Assembly: GCF_000243115.2 (NCBI RefSeq)
Contig: NZ_CP007035.1
Span: 3,224,001-3,288,000, forward strand
DNA: 64,000 bases
From: Niabella soli DSM 19437
GTDB taxonomy: Bacteria > Bacteroidota > Bacteroidia > Chitinophagales > Chitinophagaceae
Direction: 5' to 3'
Each line of letters opens with the position of its first letter. The first letter of the stretch is position 1. Position numbers and translations under genes: made by a program. The notes beneath the pieces are model-generated. The model ran no database searches and was not told the origin of the DNA. It worked only from the letters and a program-made list of their open reading frames with translations. Shown here in pieces: positions 42,528 to 51,087 of this stretch.

Positions 42528-43265
42528 TTCCCGGATACTTTTCCCCCGGGGGTCAATTGTCCGGTCTACCCGGATATTAGTACTTTGTAACGCTTCCAAT
42601 AACGGGCGTTGCAACACATCAATATAGGAATCCTTTATTGCTATTTTTTCCGATTTAAGAATCAGAATGCCCCCGGCGCCCCTGGCCTGCTTACTCGTTA
42701 TATTTATATTTTCAACGCTCACATCCCTGCAATGATCAAAAAGCTGGGCTTTCCCGCATCCGTTCCAGAGGTTTACCGAATCAATCTTTATGTTGGCACA
42801 ATTGGTAAATGCCATTAATGCGGCGTTTGCAAGGTCCTTTTGCCCCGCATATCCCTTTTTTTGAAGCATAGCAATATTTTCGAGCAGGGCAGGACCGTTT
42901 CCGTCAATTACCCCTTTTCCTGAGATCCCGATATTCTTCTGGCCGTCTGCGCTGATCAGGGCTTTTATTTTTGCAGTATCATTATAGTCATAAATGGAGG
43001 AGGCGCCTACCAGCACTGCCCCTTCCTCAAGCTTAAGGATCACATTTGATTTAAGCAGTATACTTCCGGTTACATAACGGCCTACATAGAATACCAGCCG
43101 GCCGCCCCCGTTTTCATGAATAAAATCAATTGCCTTTTGTATAGACCGGGTATTATTGGTTACACCGTCTGACAGGATCCCAAACAGGGAGGCTTTGTAA
43201 TCTTTTGCCCCTGCCAGCAAAGGAAAAGCAATTATTAAAAGCAGTATTACTTTCAGCTTTTTCAT
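42525..43265 (-). CDS. shortened GH28-like right-handed beta-helix protein
   Basis: A 246-residue exported protein (signal peptide ending LLAGAKD) related to the 493-residue GH28 enzyme encoded next to it. It aligns over the first half (NGGGRLVFYVGRYVTGSILLKSNVILKLEEGAV; ISGKGVIDGNG; FDHCRDVSVENINI) and stops just after the catalytic region. There the NNDGID and DD catalytic acids of the neighbour are replaced by GAGGIL and DV, so it should be inactive. The stop codon is formed by the T-run of RNA element D. It is probably a decayed or truncated duplicate; a binding role is possible. Confidence 0.7.
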   Translation of the reverse strand: MKKLKVILLLIIAFPLLAGAKDYKASLFGILSDGVTNNTRSIQKAIDFIHENGGGRLVFYVGRYVTGSILLKSNVILKLEEGAVLVGASSIYDYNDTAKIKALISADGQKNIGISGKGVIDGNGPALLENIAMLQKKGYAGQKDLANAALMAFTNCANIKIDSVNLWNGCGKAQLFDHCRDVSVENINITSKQARGAGGILILKSEKIAIKDSYIDVLQRPLLEALQSTNIRVDRTIDPRGKSIRE

Positions 43266-43293
43266 TTTAAAACTTTTTAATAAACAAATGAAC

Positions 43294-44775
43294 TTATCGC
43301 GTGCGGGTGGTACGGTGCAGGAAAATTTCTTTTTTATTTCCGGAACCGGGCTCTGTTATATTGATCTTATTAAGGGTTGCTCCTTTTACATCATCGAATA
43401 CTATTGCCGGGCGATAATCTTTCTCCTTTGCGCGCAGGCGGATATTATCGAACCGGATCCCTTCCGCATGGCGTACATAAAATCCCCAGGCCGGCAACTC
43501 TTTGAACTGCGAGAATTCGGGGTAGGCCGTTGGCATTTCAGGAATACTGTCCAGATCCGCCTCACTTAAGCCCCGTTTTGCATAACTGGGATTACCGCCG
43601 CCGGGGTATACGATCTCAATATTCTGCAGGGTTACGTCCCGGATCTTATATTGTGGCAGCCCAACAATACTTGCCGGAGAAATATTACGGGGCAGGTCTT
43701 CCACCGGTCCTTCGTAACTGTAACCCGCATCGGGCTTGGTTAGGGGCACTTCGGCATAAACGTTTTTGATCAATATGTTTTTCATTACAGGATGCTTCCC
43801 ATTGCTCCACCGGTCGCCGATACGCAGGTAAATAACATTTCCGGTATTAATCGACCGCACACCATCTACCACAATATTTTCGATAAGAGCGCCATCCACA
43901 GCAGCGAACGTAATGGCGGAGCGATACGTATCTACTATTTTAAGATTGGTTACTTTAAAATTGCGAAAGCCCCCACGGGAAACCGTTCCAAACTTGAGGC
44001 CGTTGGCGCTGGACCGGCCGGTACAATTGTCTACTACCACATTCTGACAGATCTTTGTGGCATCATGCGACTTAAAACAGATCACATCATCGGCTGCATC
44101 AAAATAGGAATTCTTAATAACAACGGAATCACAATCCACCACGTCGATGCCGTCGTTGTTCCAGTAATTTTTACTGTCCACTTTAATGCCGTCCACATAT
44201 AAATTTTTACACTGGTCATAGGTCTGGTTCCAACTGGCGGGATTTTTCAACGTTATATTTGTGATCCGCACATTACTGCATTCCCTGAAATAAATATTTT
44301 GCGGGCGATTCGTTTCGTTGGGGCGGTCATATTTGAGCGGATCGTTTACAATCCCCTTCTGGATAAGCGCCACCATATTATTTGCTGTACGGAAGCCCCG
44401 GCCGTCAATCATCCCTTCGCCGGTAATACCAATGTTCTGTTGCTTTATGGCAAAGATCATGGCCGTCCATCCCACATAAGTATTCTTCTCATAATCCAGG
44501 GGATTAACGGAGCCGAATAAAACCGCGCCCTTTTCCAGATGCAGGGTAACGTTTGATTTCAAAAAAATGGTTCCCGTAAGGTAGCGGCCTTCCTTAAAGA
44601 CCAGCCGGCCTCCGCCGTTTTGGGTGATGTAGTCTATGGCATGCTGAATGATCGCACTGTTTAACGTAACGCCATCCGCTTTTGCGCCAAAATCCATGAT
44701 ATTATAATCTTTCGCCTGCGCAATCATTATTTGGGTGATCGCAACAATTGCCAGGATAATTTTTTTAAACTGCAT
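43294..44775 (-). CDS. glycoside hydrolase family 28 (polygalacturonase-like)
   Basis: About 493 residues from the ATG at 44775, with a signal peptide (IMIAQAKD). It is a right-handed beta-helix GH28 enzyme: ADGVTLNSAIIQHAIDYI and GRLVFKEGRYLTG at the start, and the catalytic NNDGID plus FDAADDVICFKSHD region in the middle. GH28 includes polygalacturonases and rhamnogalacturonan hydrolases; the neighbouring GH106 favours a rhamnogalacturonan target. The gene is the last complete enzyme of the susC-led locus. The start at 44805 would place extra residues before the signal peptide. Confidence 0.85.
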   Translation of the reverse strand: MQFKKIILAIVAITQIMIAQAKDYNIMDFGAKADGVTLNSAIIQHAIDYITQNGGGRLVFKEGRYLTGTIFLKSNVTLHLEKGAVLFGSVNPLDYEKNTYVGWTAMIFAIKQQNIGITGEGMIDGRGFRTANNMVALIQKGIVNDPLKYDRPNETNRPQNIYFRECSNVRITNITLKNPASWNQTYDQCKNLYVDGIKVDSKNYWNNDGIDVVDCDSVVIKNSYFDAADDVICFKSHDATKICQNVVVDNCTGRSSANGLKFGTVSRGGFRNFKVTNLKIVDTYRSAITFAAVDGALIENIVVDGVRSINTGNVIYLRIGDRWSNGKHPVMKNILIKNVYAEVPLTKPDAGYSYEGPVEDLPRNISPASIVGLPQYKIRDVTLQNIEIVYPGGGNPSYAKRGLSEADLDSIPEMPTAYPEFSQFKELPAWGFYVRHAEGIRFDNIRLRAKEKDYRPAIVFDDVKGATLNKINITEPGSGNKKEIFLHRTTRTR

Positions 44776-44822
44776 ATTTTCTTTTTTTAAACAACACAAC
44801 CTCAAATGATGTTGATCTCAGT

Positions 44823-44912
44823 TTTCCCGCTGATTTCAGGCAGATCTAATACACCGCTGATCACCGCAGATTGATCTTCTGCGCAAAAAAATCTGCGATG
44901 ATCCGCGGGAAA
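44823..44912. repeat. intergenic inverted repeat with TTTCCCGC/GCGGGAAA ends
   Basis: TTTCCCGC at 44823-44830 pairs with GCGGGAAA at 44905-44912; CAGAT/ATCTG and internal CGCTGATCACCGCAGATT repeats lie between. It belongs to a CFB-type repeat I have seen in Bacteroidota and may act as an attenuator between GH106 and GH28. Confidence 0.5.
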
Positions 44913-44966
44913 CGCAAAAGAACCTGAAGGTCTAAACAACTTCATTTATTATTTATCGAACCTATA

Positions 44967-47813
44967 TTAAAAATAAGTGACCGGGCCTATTAACCCCATG
45001 GACCGCATGGGTTGTGGTTTTCTTTTACCATTGGTCCAGTATTGCGCAACGGGGTTATCTTTTAATGATTTCATATAATTGCCCATGGTGGTGGTTACGG
45101 CAATTTCAATGGAATTTTCTCCTGCTTTTATAAAGGGTTTTACCTCGTACAGGTAGCGGCCAAACCAACGCGCGTCCAGTTTTTTACCATTAATAGTGAG
45201 CTGCGCGATACCCAGTACTTCCCCCAGATCTATATAGTTTGTCCCCGCCTGCCCTTTTACGAAGGAATTGCGGTAAATGACCGTACCGGCAAAGCTTTCA
45301 TGATCCGGTAAATCCTTCAGATCTTTTAGCGCGGGTAAAACGGCTTCTTTTACAGAGCCATCAATATGCCGGAACTCGGCCTTCCAGGGCGTGCTGATTA
45401 TGGAAGATTGATCATTAACCGCCGGCACTTCCACATACACGGGCGCTTTTTTCCTTTTGGTTTTTTCAAAAACGAAAATGCGCATGTCTGCAGGATACAA
45501 TGTCAGACTTATTTTCCGGTCGTTTTCCAGTTGATACAATTGCCCGGTAACGGCATCCCAGTAATGCCCGAATGTATTCTGGTACTGATCTGCCCCCGGG
45601 TTGATGGTAACGGCAGTACTGTTGCTGATACTGGAATTAAAGATCAGCAGCATATCCACCGTTTCATTCGTATAACGTACCTGTTGTATAAACCGGTTTC
45701 CTTTTTCTATGGTTACATAAGCCGGAATATGATATTTGGCCTGCACTTGTTTATACCATTCGGGGTAGTTCTCCTGCGGAGCCTTTTCGAAAATAAACCG
45801 ATCGCTGAAGGTTTTCAGTTCTTCCATTATTTTACGAACCAGACCGGTTTGTTCTATAGCATTCGACTTGCCAACCGATCGATCCGGAACATTTTGCACA
45901 CAAACAACCCTGCCGCCCGACTGTACAAACTGCAATAATTTATTAGCCGTTACCGGTTGCAGGCTTTCTACCTGTACCAGGAAAAGGGTATGGTATTTTC
46001 TGGGGCCGTAGTGGAGGAATCCATTTTCCACAGTTGCCTGATTGATGATATTGTCTGAAATATAATCGCAGCCATTGCCATTCTGATGTATTGCTTCCCA
46101 GATCAAAGATAAATTAGTGGGGTAAGTCAACGAGGGAAAAGGCTCATTACCTGCTCCAAATTTTGCCCACGCATCATACAGGGGCGGCAGGATGGCGATA
46201 TCTGCGAAAAAATCGGCGTGCTGCAACAGCGCGGAGATACGGGCTTTGTAATCATTGATCAGTTTAAAAAACGGCCAGTAGGTATTGCGCTCGTTCATAA
46301 AATTCCCGTACCGGATCCAGCCGGGAAAGGGTGCATTCTTAGGCGAATAGTTAAACCCGTGATAAACGGAATGCGTAATCCCCGTTATTAAACTTTGGTC
46401 TGACGCCAGTTTAAGTGTTTCCAGCGAGGCGTTAAAAACCATGTCGGTATTGGTACATTCTTCGCAACTGATCACCCGTTTGCCCGCCAGATGCGCTCCG
46501 GAGGAAACAAATTTGTTTACCATGGAATAGCCCCGCCCGATCCGGTAATCCGTTTCGGGCATTTCCTCACCCACGCCATACTTGATCCAGGTTTCCCCTT
46601 CAGGAATATCCATTCCCATTGATCCTTCCAATGGGTGATAGCCTCTGCCATAGGCCTGCGCGCGGGATAATAGCCCATTTTTTTTACACAATTCCTCGAA
46701 AGAATCCACAAACCGTTCTTTGAGCAGTTCTATTTTGGTACGGTCAAAATCGCAGCGCACCCGCTCAATAGTATCCTGAAACTCCGGGGAAAACTGCACC
46801 CCGTAATTATAATCATAAACATTACCCATTCCCCCGGTTTTGAAGAGAATGAGGGGCAGGTAGGGCATCAGGTCGTACCCTCTTCTTTTTTGAAACTCAG
46901 CAGCCATATCGGGGGTCCAGTTGGCGCCTTCCAGCTCCAGGCTGTCTACAAAAAGCGCCCGCACCCTGCCTTTCAGCGGGCCGATCCGGCGCTGGATGGT
47001 ATCCGTCATATGATTAAGGTATTTTTCAACGGCTGCTTTGTTATAGTGGTTTAATACCGGACCATTGGCGCCCGGCGCCCCGTTGATCACCTCTAAAAAG
47101 GCGTTTGTTTTCAGCAAAGCATATATCGCATAATTTCCCCGCGGTACTTTCGTTTTGATAAATCCGGAGGGGATCTGATCCGACAGGTCCACTATTTCAT
47201 CCAGTGACTTCATCGGGTCGGGTAGCATAAAAACCTTTTGAATTTCCAGCTCGCGGCGCGGGTAAGGACTGGTGGTGGCAGGATCTGCTTCCTTTATAAA
47301 ATCAAGCAGCGGCGCCTCAAAATCCATCAACCCTATTACCTTTTTTACTCCGATGGTCATCACCGAAGCCCGCTCATCCCCGGTAAGGTATTCTGCACCA
47401 AAGGGCCAGCCAGACCCCACGATGAGGTCGCAGGTGAGGTCCAGTTTTTTTGCTTGCGTCAGTGTAAAATCCAGCGCGTCGATCCAGCCGTCGCTCAGCC
47501 AGGTTAGCGAAGGAATATTCATGTCATCTGTTCGCTGGGGGAATTTTATGGGATTGATCTCCACACCGCCAATACCGGCTTCTTTTAGCAGTTGCAGTTC
47601 CCGCAGCAGTTCCGGTTGCTCCACTTTATCACCATTCCACCACCAGCGTACGAAGGGACGGTACACCGGTTTGGGTGTTTTAAATAACTCGTACAATGAA
47701 TCGTGGGCAACTGTTTGCACCCTGTTATTGTCCAGTGCCCAGGCGATGTTGTTGTACAGTATTCCCCCCAGGGTTAGTAAAGAGCCCCGTTCCAGAAAAG
47801 TTCTACGCTTCAT
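44967..47813 (-). CDS. GH106-like glycoside hydrolase (alpha-L-rhamnosidase type)
   Basis: A 948-residue exported enzyme with a MKRRTFLERGSLLTLGG signal. The N-terminal catalytic part carries the GH106 hallmark YRPFVRWWWNGDKVEQPELLRELQLLK split as PFVRWWW and a GGVEINP strand end, then SGWPFGAEYL and RALFVDSLELEGANW. A C-terminal beta-sandwich (residues 820-948; GTVIYRNSF, ILGIAQLTINGK-like) may bind sugar. GH106 enzymes remove alpha-L-rhamnose, commonly from rhamnogalacturonan. The stop is 153 bases before the GH28 gene and its start overlaps the next upstream gene by 11 bases, so they are one operon. Confidence 0.82.
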   Translation of the reverse strand: MKRRTFLERGSLLTLGGILYNNIAWALDNNRVQTVAHDSLYELFKTPKPVYRPFVRWWWNGDKVEQPELLRELQLLKEAGIGGVEINPIKFPQRTDDMNIPSLTWLSDGWIDALDFTLTQAKKLDLTCDLIVGSGWPFGAEYLTGDERASVMTIGVKKVIGLMDFEAPLLDFIKEADPATTSPYPRRELEIQKVFMLPDPMKSLDEIVDLSDQIPSGFIKTKVPRGNYAIYALLKTNAFLEVINGAPGANGPVLNHYNKAAVEKYLNHMTDTIQRRIGPLKGRVRALFVDSLELEGANWTPDMAAEFQKRRGYDLMPYLPLILFKTGGMGNVYDYNYGVQFSPEFQDTIERVRCDFDRTKIELLKERFVDSFEELCKKNGLLSRAQAYGRGYHPLEGSMGMDIPEGETWIKYGVGEEMPETDYRIGRGYSMVNKFVSSGAHLAGKRVISCEECTNTDMVFNASLETLKLASDQSLITGITHSVYHGFNYSPKNAPFPGWIRYGNFMNERNTYWPFFKLINDYKARISALLQHADFFADIAILPPLYDAWAKFGAGNEPFPSLTYPTNLSLIWEAIHQNGNGCDYISDNIINQATVENGFLHYGPRKYHTLFLVQVESLQPVTANKLLQFVQSGGRVVCVQNVPDRSVGKSNAIEQTGLVRKIMEELKTFSDRFIFEKAPQENYPEWYKQVQAKYHIPAYVTIEKGNRFIQQVRYTNETVDMLLIFNSSISNSTAVTINPGADQYQNTFGHYWDAVTGQLYQLENDRKISLTLYPADMRIFVFEKTKRKKAPVYVEVPAVNDQSSIISTPWKAEFRHIDGSVKEAVLPALKDLKDLPDHESFAGTVIYRNSFVKGQAGTNYIDLGEVLGIAQLTINGKKLDARWFGRYLYEVKPFIKAGENSIEIAVTTTMGNYMKSLKDNPVAQYWTNGKRKPQPMRSMGLIGPVTYF

Positions 47814-48657
47814 ATCCCGCTTTCGTTTTGTTATATCGTTCGTTCAAAAAATTTTTCATCCACAGGTTTAACCGCCATTGCTCCTCCCGGAGGTCTGTCG
47901 TTCTATTGGCCGGCACCATATAGGGCGGCGGTCCAAATTCAGGGGTGATGGTGATTTGCTTTCTGCCCTGACCGCGGCAATAGTCCACCCATTCATCCCA
48001 GATCTTCAAATGCGCTGTTAATGCCGCAGCATATTCCGGCAACGCCGGGTCAAATACCTGTGGCCCTTCGGTATGCCCTACCCGGGCATGTAAATGGAAG
48101 GTTTGTTTGATTGCTGCCTGCACCGCTTCCTGCTGATCTTCCAGGTAACTTTCCGAAACACAGAACCAATGCGACACATCCAGTGTTAGCGCCAATTCCG
48201 GCGTTTGCAGCAGCAACGGGTACACTGTATGTGCGGCATACGACCATTTATTGCGGTGCGTTTCCTGGCAGATCTTAATGCCCGTTTCCTGCGCTACTTT
48301 TTCGCATACGTCCAGACAGGCCACTATTTGTTCGTTGGTAAAAAACTCTCTTCCCCCCTGCACGCTGATAAAAAGGGGGCGTTTCCCGGCACTGCTTATT
48401 GTTGCCAATCTTCGAAGATCCTTTTCCAGGTCTTTCAAATACGAGTTGACATTGCGATAGGGCTGCGCCACCTGCATTACGATAGAGAAATCCAGGTCGA
48501 ATTTTTCCAACAGGCCCAACACGTCTTCCGCATCGAATGGTTCGCCAAAAGGGAACCATTCGATGCCCGCATAACCGGCATCTTTTACTTCTTTCAGGAA
48601 TAGGGTCCATGCTACCTGTTCCGAGCCCCAGCGCGGACAAAGAAATTTTATTTCCAA
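47803..48657 (-). CDS. sugar phosphate isomerase/epimerase (AP endonuclease-2 fold)
   Basis: A 284-residue TIM-barrel protein. Metal ligands are probable at QETH (CQETHRNKW), LTLDVSHW, HLHARVGH and TPEFGPPPY, as in the xylose isomerase-like family. No signal peptide, so it should handle the sugars after uptake. Translation begins at TTG 48657; it overlaps the GH106 start by 11 bases and follows the dioxygenase gene by 5 bases. The substrate could be rhamnose- or galacturonate-derived, but this is inference. Confidence 0.82.
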   Translation of the reverse strand: MEIKFLCPRWGSEQVAWTLFLKEVKDAGYAGIEWFPFGEPFDAEDVLGLLEKFDLDFSIVMQVAQPYRNVNSYLKDLEKDLRRLATISSAGKRPLFISVQGGREFFTNEQIVACLDVCEKVAQETGIKICQETHRNKWSYAAHTVYPLLLQTPELALTLDVSHWFCVSESYLEDQQEAVQAAIKQTFHLHARVGHTEGPQVFDPALPEYAAALTAHLKIWDEWVDYCRGQGRKQITITPEFGPPPYMVPANRTTDLREEQWRLNLWMKNFLNERYNKTKAGYEA

Positions 48658-48662
48658 GGAAT

Positions 48663-49478
48663 TTATTTATGATAGATCAATGGATTTTGTTCCTCATTAT
48701 TCAGCAGGTCGCCAACGGCCAGCGTTTTAAGATAGTCTTCCGGCAGAATATTGGGCTCCCCGTTAAAAATATTTCCGTCCGGCATGTAGGCACAGGTCAT
48801 TGCCCTGCGATGGCCGCTGGTCATATTGGCGCCGGCGCCATGAATAGTCAACCCGTTATGAAAGGAGCAACTGCCGGCTTTCATTTTTGCCGCAACAGAA
48901 TTTACTTTTTTAAACTGCGGATATACCTCAAAAATCCCATCCATATTTTTACCGATCCCCTTGTTTTCAAAAGTAGTTTCTTTAAACGAGCCGGGGATAA
49001 AATAAAGACAGCCATTCTCCAGCGTTGCATCATCTAATGCCACCCAGATGGATAGGGCTCTACGATCCGAAAAAGACCAGAAGGGCGTGTCCAGGTGCCA
49101 GGAAGTGGGATTGGCCCAGGGTTTTTTAAACAGGGCCTGGTCATGCCAGATCCGTATTCCGTCTGCCCCTGAAAGTTCGGCCAGCATTTTCCCAATGCGT
49201 TCATCACACATTATCTTTTTGACCCGTTCATTTGTTTGCCACAAGTTCAACAGTTGATCAAAAACCTTGGAGAAATATTCTGCATCTTCGTTAATCCCGT
49301 CGTCCATTCCAACTTTTATGTTCTGCCCGGGGATCTTGATCCCGTTCCGTTCGGCGATGGCGTCTGTAACTGCTTCCCGCCATTCCTGCAATTCTGTAGG
49401 CGATAAAAAATCATCAACTACTAAAAAACCGTTTTCCCGGTAATAGCCGATCTGTTCCTGTGTTAATTCGCTCTTCAT
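48663..49478 (-). CDS. phytanoyl-CoA dioxygenase-like Fe(II)/2-oxoglutarate oxygenase
   Basis: A 271-residue double-stranded beta-helix oxygenase. The HxD iron ligands are in WHLDTPFWSF, the distal His in LTIHGAGANM and the 2-oxoglutarate-binding Arg in SGHRRAMT. Members act on diverse small molecules. Its presence inside a sugar utilisation operon, between susD and an isomerase gene, suggests oxidation of a methylated or otherwise decorated sugar; this is unproven. Confidence 0.85.
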   Translation of the reverse strand: MKSELTQEQIGYYRENGFLVVDDFLSPTELQEWREAVTDAIAERNGIKIPGQNIKVGMDDGINEDAEYFSKVFDQLLNLWQTNERVKKIMCDERIGKMLAELSGADGIRIWHDQALFKKPWANPTSWHLDTPFWSFSDRRALSIWVALDDATLENGCLYFIPGSFKETTFENKGIGKNMDGIFEVYPQFKKVNSVAAKMKAGSCSFHNGLTIHGAGANMTSGHRRAMTCAYMPDGNIFNGEPNILPEDYLKTLAVGDLLNNEEQNPLIYHK

Positions 49479-49500
49479 TGTTTATTGTGTTTAGAGGGCA

Positions 49501-51066
49501 TTAATACCCCGGATTTTGTGTTAATTGGCTATTGAGATTTCGCTCGTTTTGTGGAATCGGGTATAACAATTTGTTTTGCGTTACCGTAAAGGACTGTGGC
49601 AGCATATAGGGATATTTTTGTTTTGCTGTAATCCCATAGGCTGTCATTACAGTAACTGCCTGACCGGTACGGATCAAATCCTGCCATCTTTTATTTTCAA
49701 ACGCCAGCTCCCTTCTTCTTTCCAAAGCAATGGCATTGCGCAATTGAGCCTGATCCGTTGTTGTAATGTTGTGCGCGGCATCGCCAAAAGCACGCGTTCT
49801 TACCTGGTTGATATAAGGCAGCGCATCACCCGAAGCCCCGGTTTCGTTTAGGCAATCGGCCAGCATTAGCAACACGTCTCCGTAGCGATATAAGGGCCAG
49901 TTTTGATCTGTATTCTGATTGGTATTCGGGTAGGGCGGGAAATAATATTTCTTACAAAAATATTTTGCTGTAACCCCTGCAGGTGCGGTGTAATTTACCG
50001 CGCTTACCACTTTTGTGGGAACAAAATCCTGGTTGCTGTTGATGGTTCCTTCTACCACGCCCACGGAAGCCGCAAACCGGGTATCACCGGGTTCAAATGC
50101 GGCTATCAGGTTGTCTGTAGGCACATCCCATCCGCCATAGGCGTTTACGTTAAAGTTTACGCCCAACAAAACGGTTGTAGCCGGCATGTTTGGAATAAAA
50201 CGATAAATAAAGGCGCTGGATTGACCTGTGGTACCGGATTGATACTGCACGTCGAATATGAGCTCCCTGTTTTTACTGGCTAGTTTATTTGCGGGATCAA
50301 AAATGGAGCTAAAATTGGTCAGAAGCGTGTAGCCCATTTTCGTAACACTCTGCAGCAACGGCAGCGCACTGGTATAATCTTTACGCTGCATATAAACCGC
50401 CGCCAGTTCTGTTGACACAACGCCTTTATTCATCCTGCCGGTTTGCGCATCCGCAAAAGTAGGCGCCGGTAACAGGTTTACAGCATCCTTCAGGTCGCTG
50501 ATCACCTGTGTATATACATCGGCAGCAGGAGTTCTTGGAAGAAATGCCTGGTCGTAAGCAGCCGTTTCATGCAAATGGAGCGGCACATCCCCGAAATTAC
50601 GAACCAGGTCAAAATAATAATGTCCTCTTAAGGCTTTGGCCTCGCCTGTGATCAGGTTTTTCAGAGAATCTGACATAGTCGTGTTCTTTTCCAAATGATC
50701 CAGCACCGCATTCACACGGTTGATACCCGTATAGGCGGCCTGGTAGCGCACCAGGGTTACGCCGTTGGTGGCATCGTCCAGGAAGGTGGAAATATTCTCG
50801 CGGGCGGCATTTCCCCGGTCTTTGGCGTAATAATCGTAGGTGGCATTATCCGAGCGCATTTCATCCATCCAGAATGCGTTGTTAGCGATATCCCGTAACG
50901 AGGTATAAGCTCCCACTACTGCCTGCTGATAATCTGCATCTGTTTTGTAAAAGATGCCTTCATTCAAATTGCCTTCGGGATACAGGGTCAGAAAATCTTT
51001 CTTACAGGAAGACAGCAGTATTATTATTGCCAGGCAAGTGGCAGTTGTATATTTAAATCTTTTCAT
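49501..51066 (-). CDS. SusD/RagB-family glycan-binding lipoprotein
   Basis: A 521-residue surface lipoprotein: signal sequence with lipobox LLSSC, Cys at about residue 21, then DFLTLYPEGNLNEGIFYKTDADYQQAVVGAYTSLR split over the normal SusD N-terminal fold, TPR-like helices, and the conserved C-terminal ERRRELAFENKRWQDLIRTG. It binds the target glycan and caps the SusC partner encoded 21 bases upstream. It ends PQNERNLNSQLTQNPGY, a standard SusD end. Confidence 0.93.
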   Translation of the reverse strand: MKRFKYTTATCLAIIILLSSCKKDFLTLYPEGNLNEGIFYKTDADYQQAVVGAYTSLRDIANNAFWMDEMRSDNATYDYYAKDRGNAARENISTFLDDATNGVTLVRYQAAYTGINRVNAVLDHLEKNTTMSDSLKNLITGEAKALRGHYYFDLVRNFGDVPLHLHETAAYDQAFLPRTPAADVYTQVISDLKDAVNLLPAPTFADAQTGRMNKGVVSTELAAVYMQRKDYTSALPLLQSVTKMGYTLLTNFSSIFDPANKLASKNRELIFDVQYQSGTTGQSSAFIYRFIPNMPATTVLLGVNFNVNAYGGWDVPTDNLIAAFEPGDTRFAASVGVVEGTINSNQDFVPTKVVSAVNYTAPAGVTAKYFCKKYYFPPYPNTNQNTDQNWPLYRYGDVLLMLADCLNETGASGDALPYINQVRTRAFGDAAHNITTTDQAQLRNAIALERRRELAFENKRWQDLIRTGQAVTVMTAYGITAKQKYPYMLPQSFTVTQNKLLYPIPQNERNLNSQLTQNPGY

Positions 51067-51087
51067 GATCTTTTTTAATTGTGCGTT

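Noticed and set aside
48663-49478. Natural-product cluster around the phytanoyl-CoA dioxygenase-like gene
   Set aside because: All neighbours are sugar-locus genes; no synthase, ligase or carrier protein is present.
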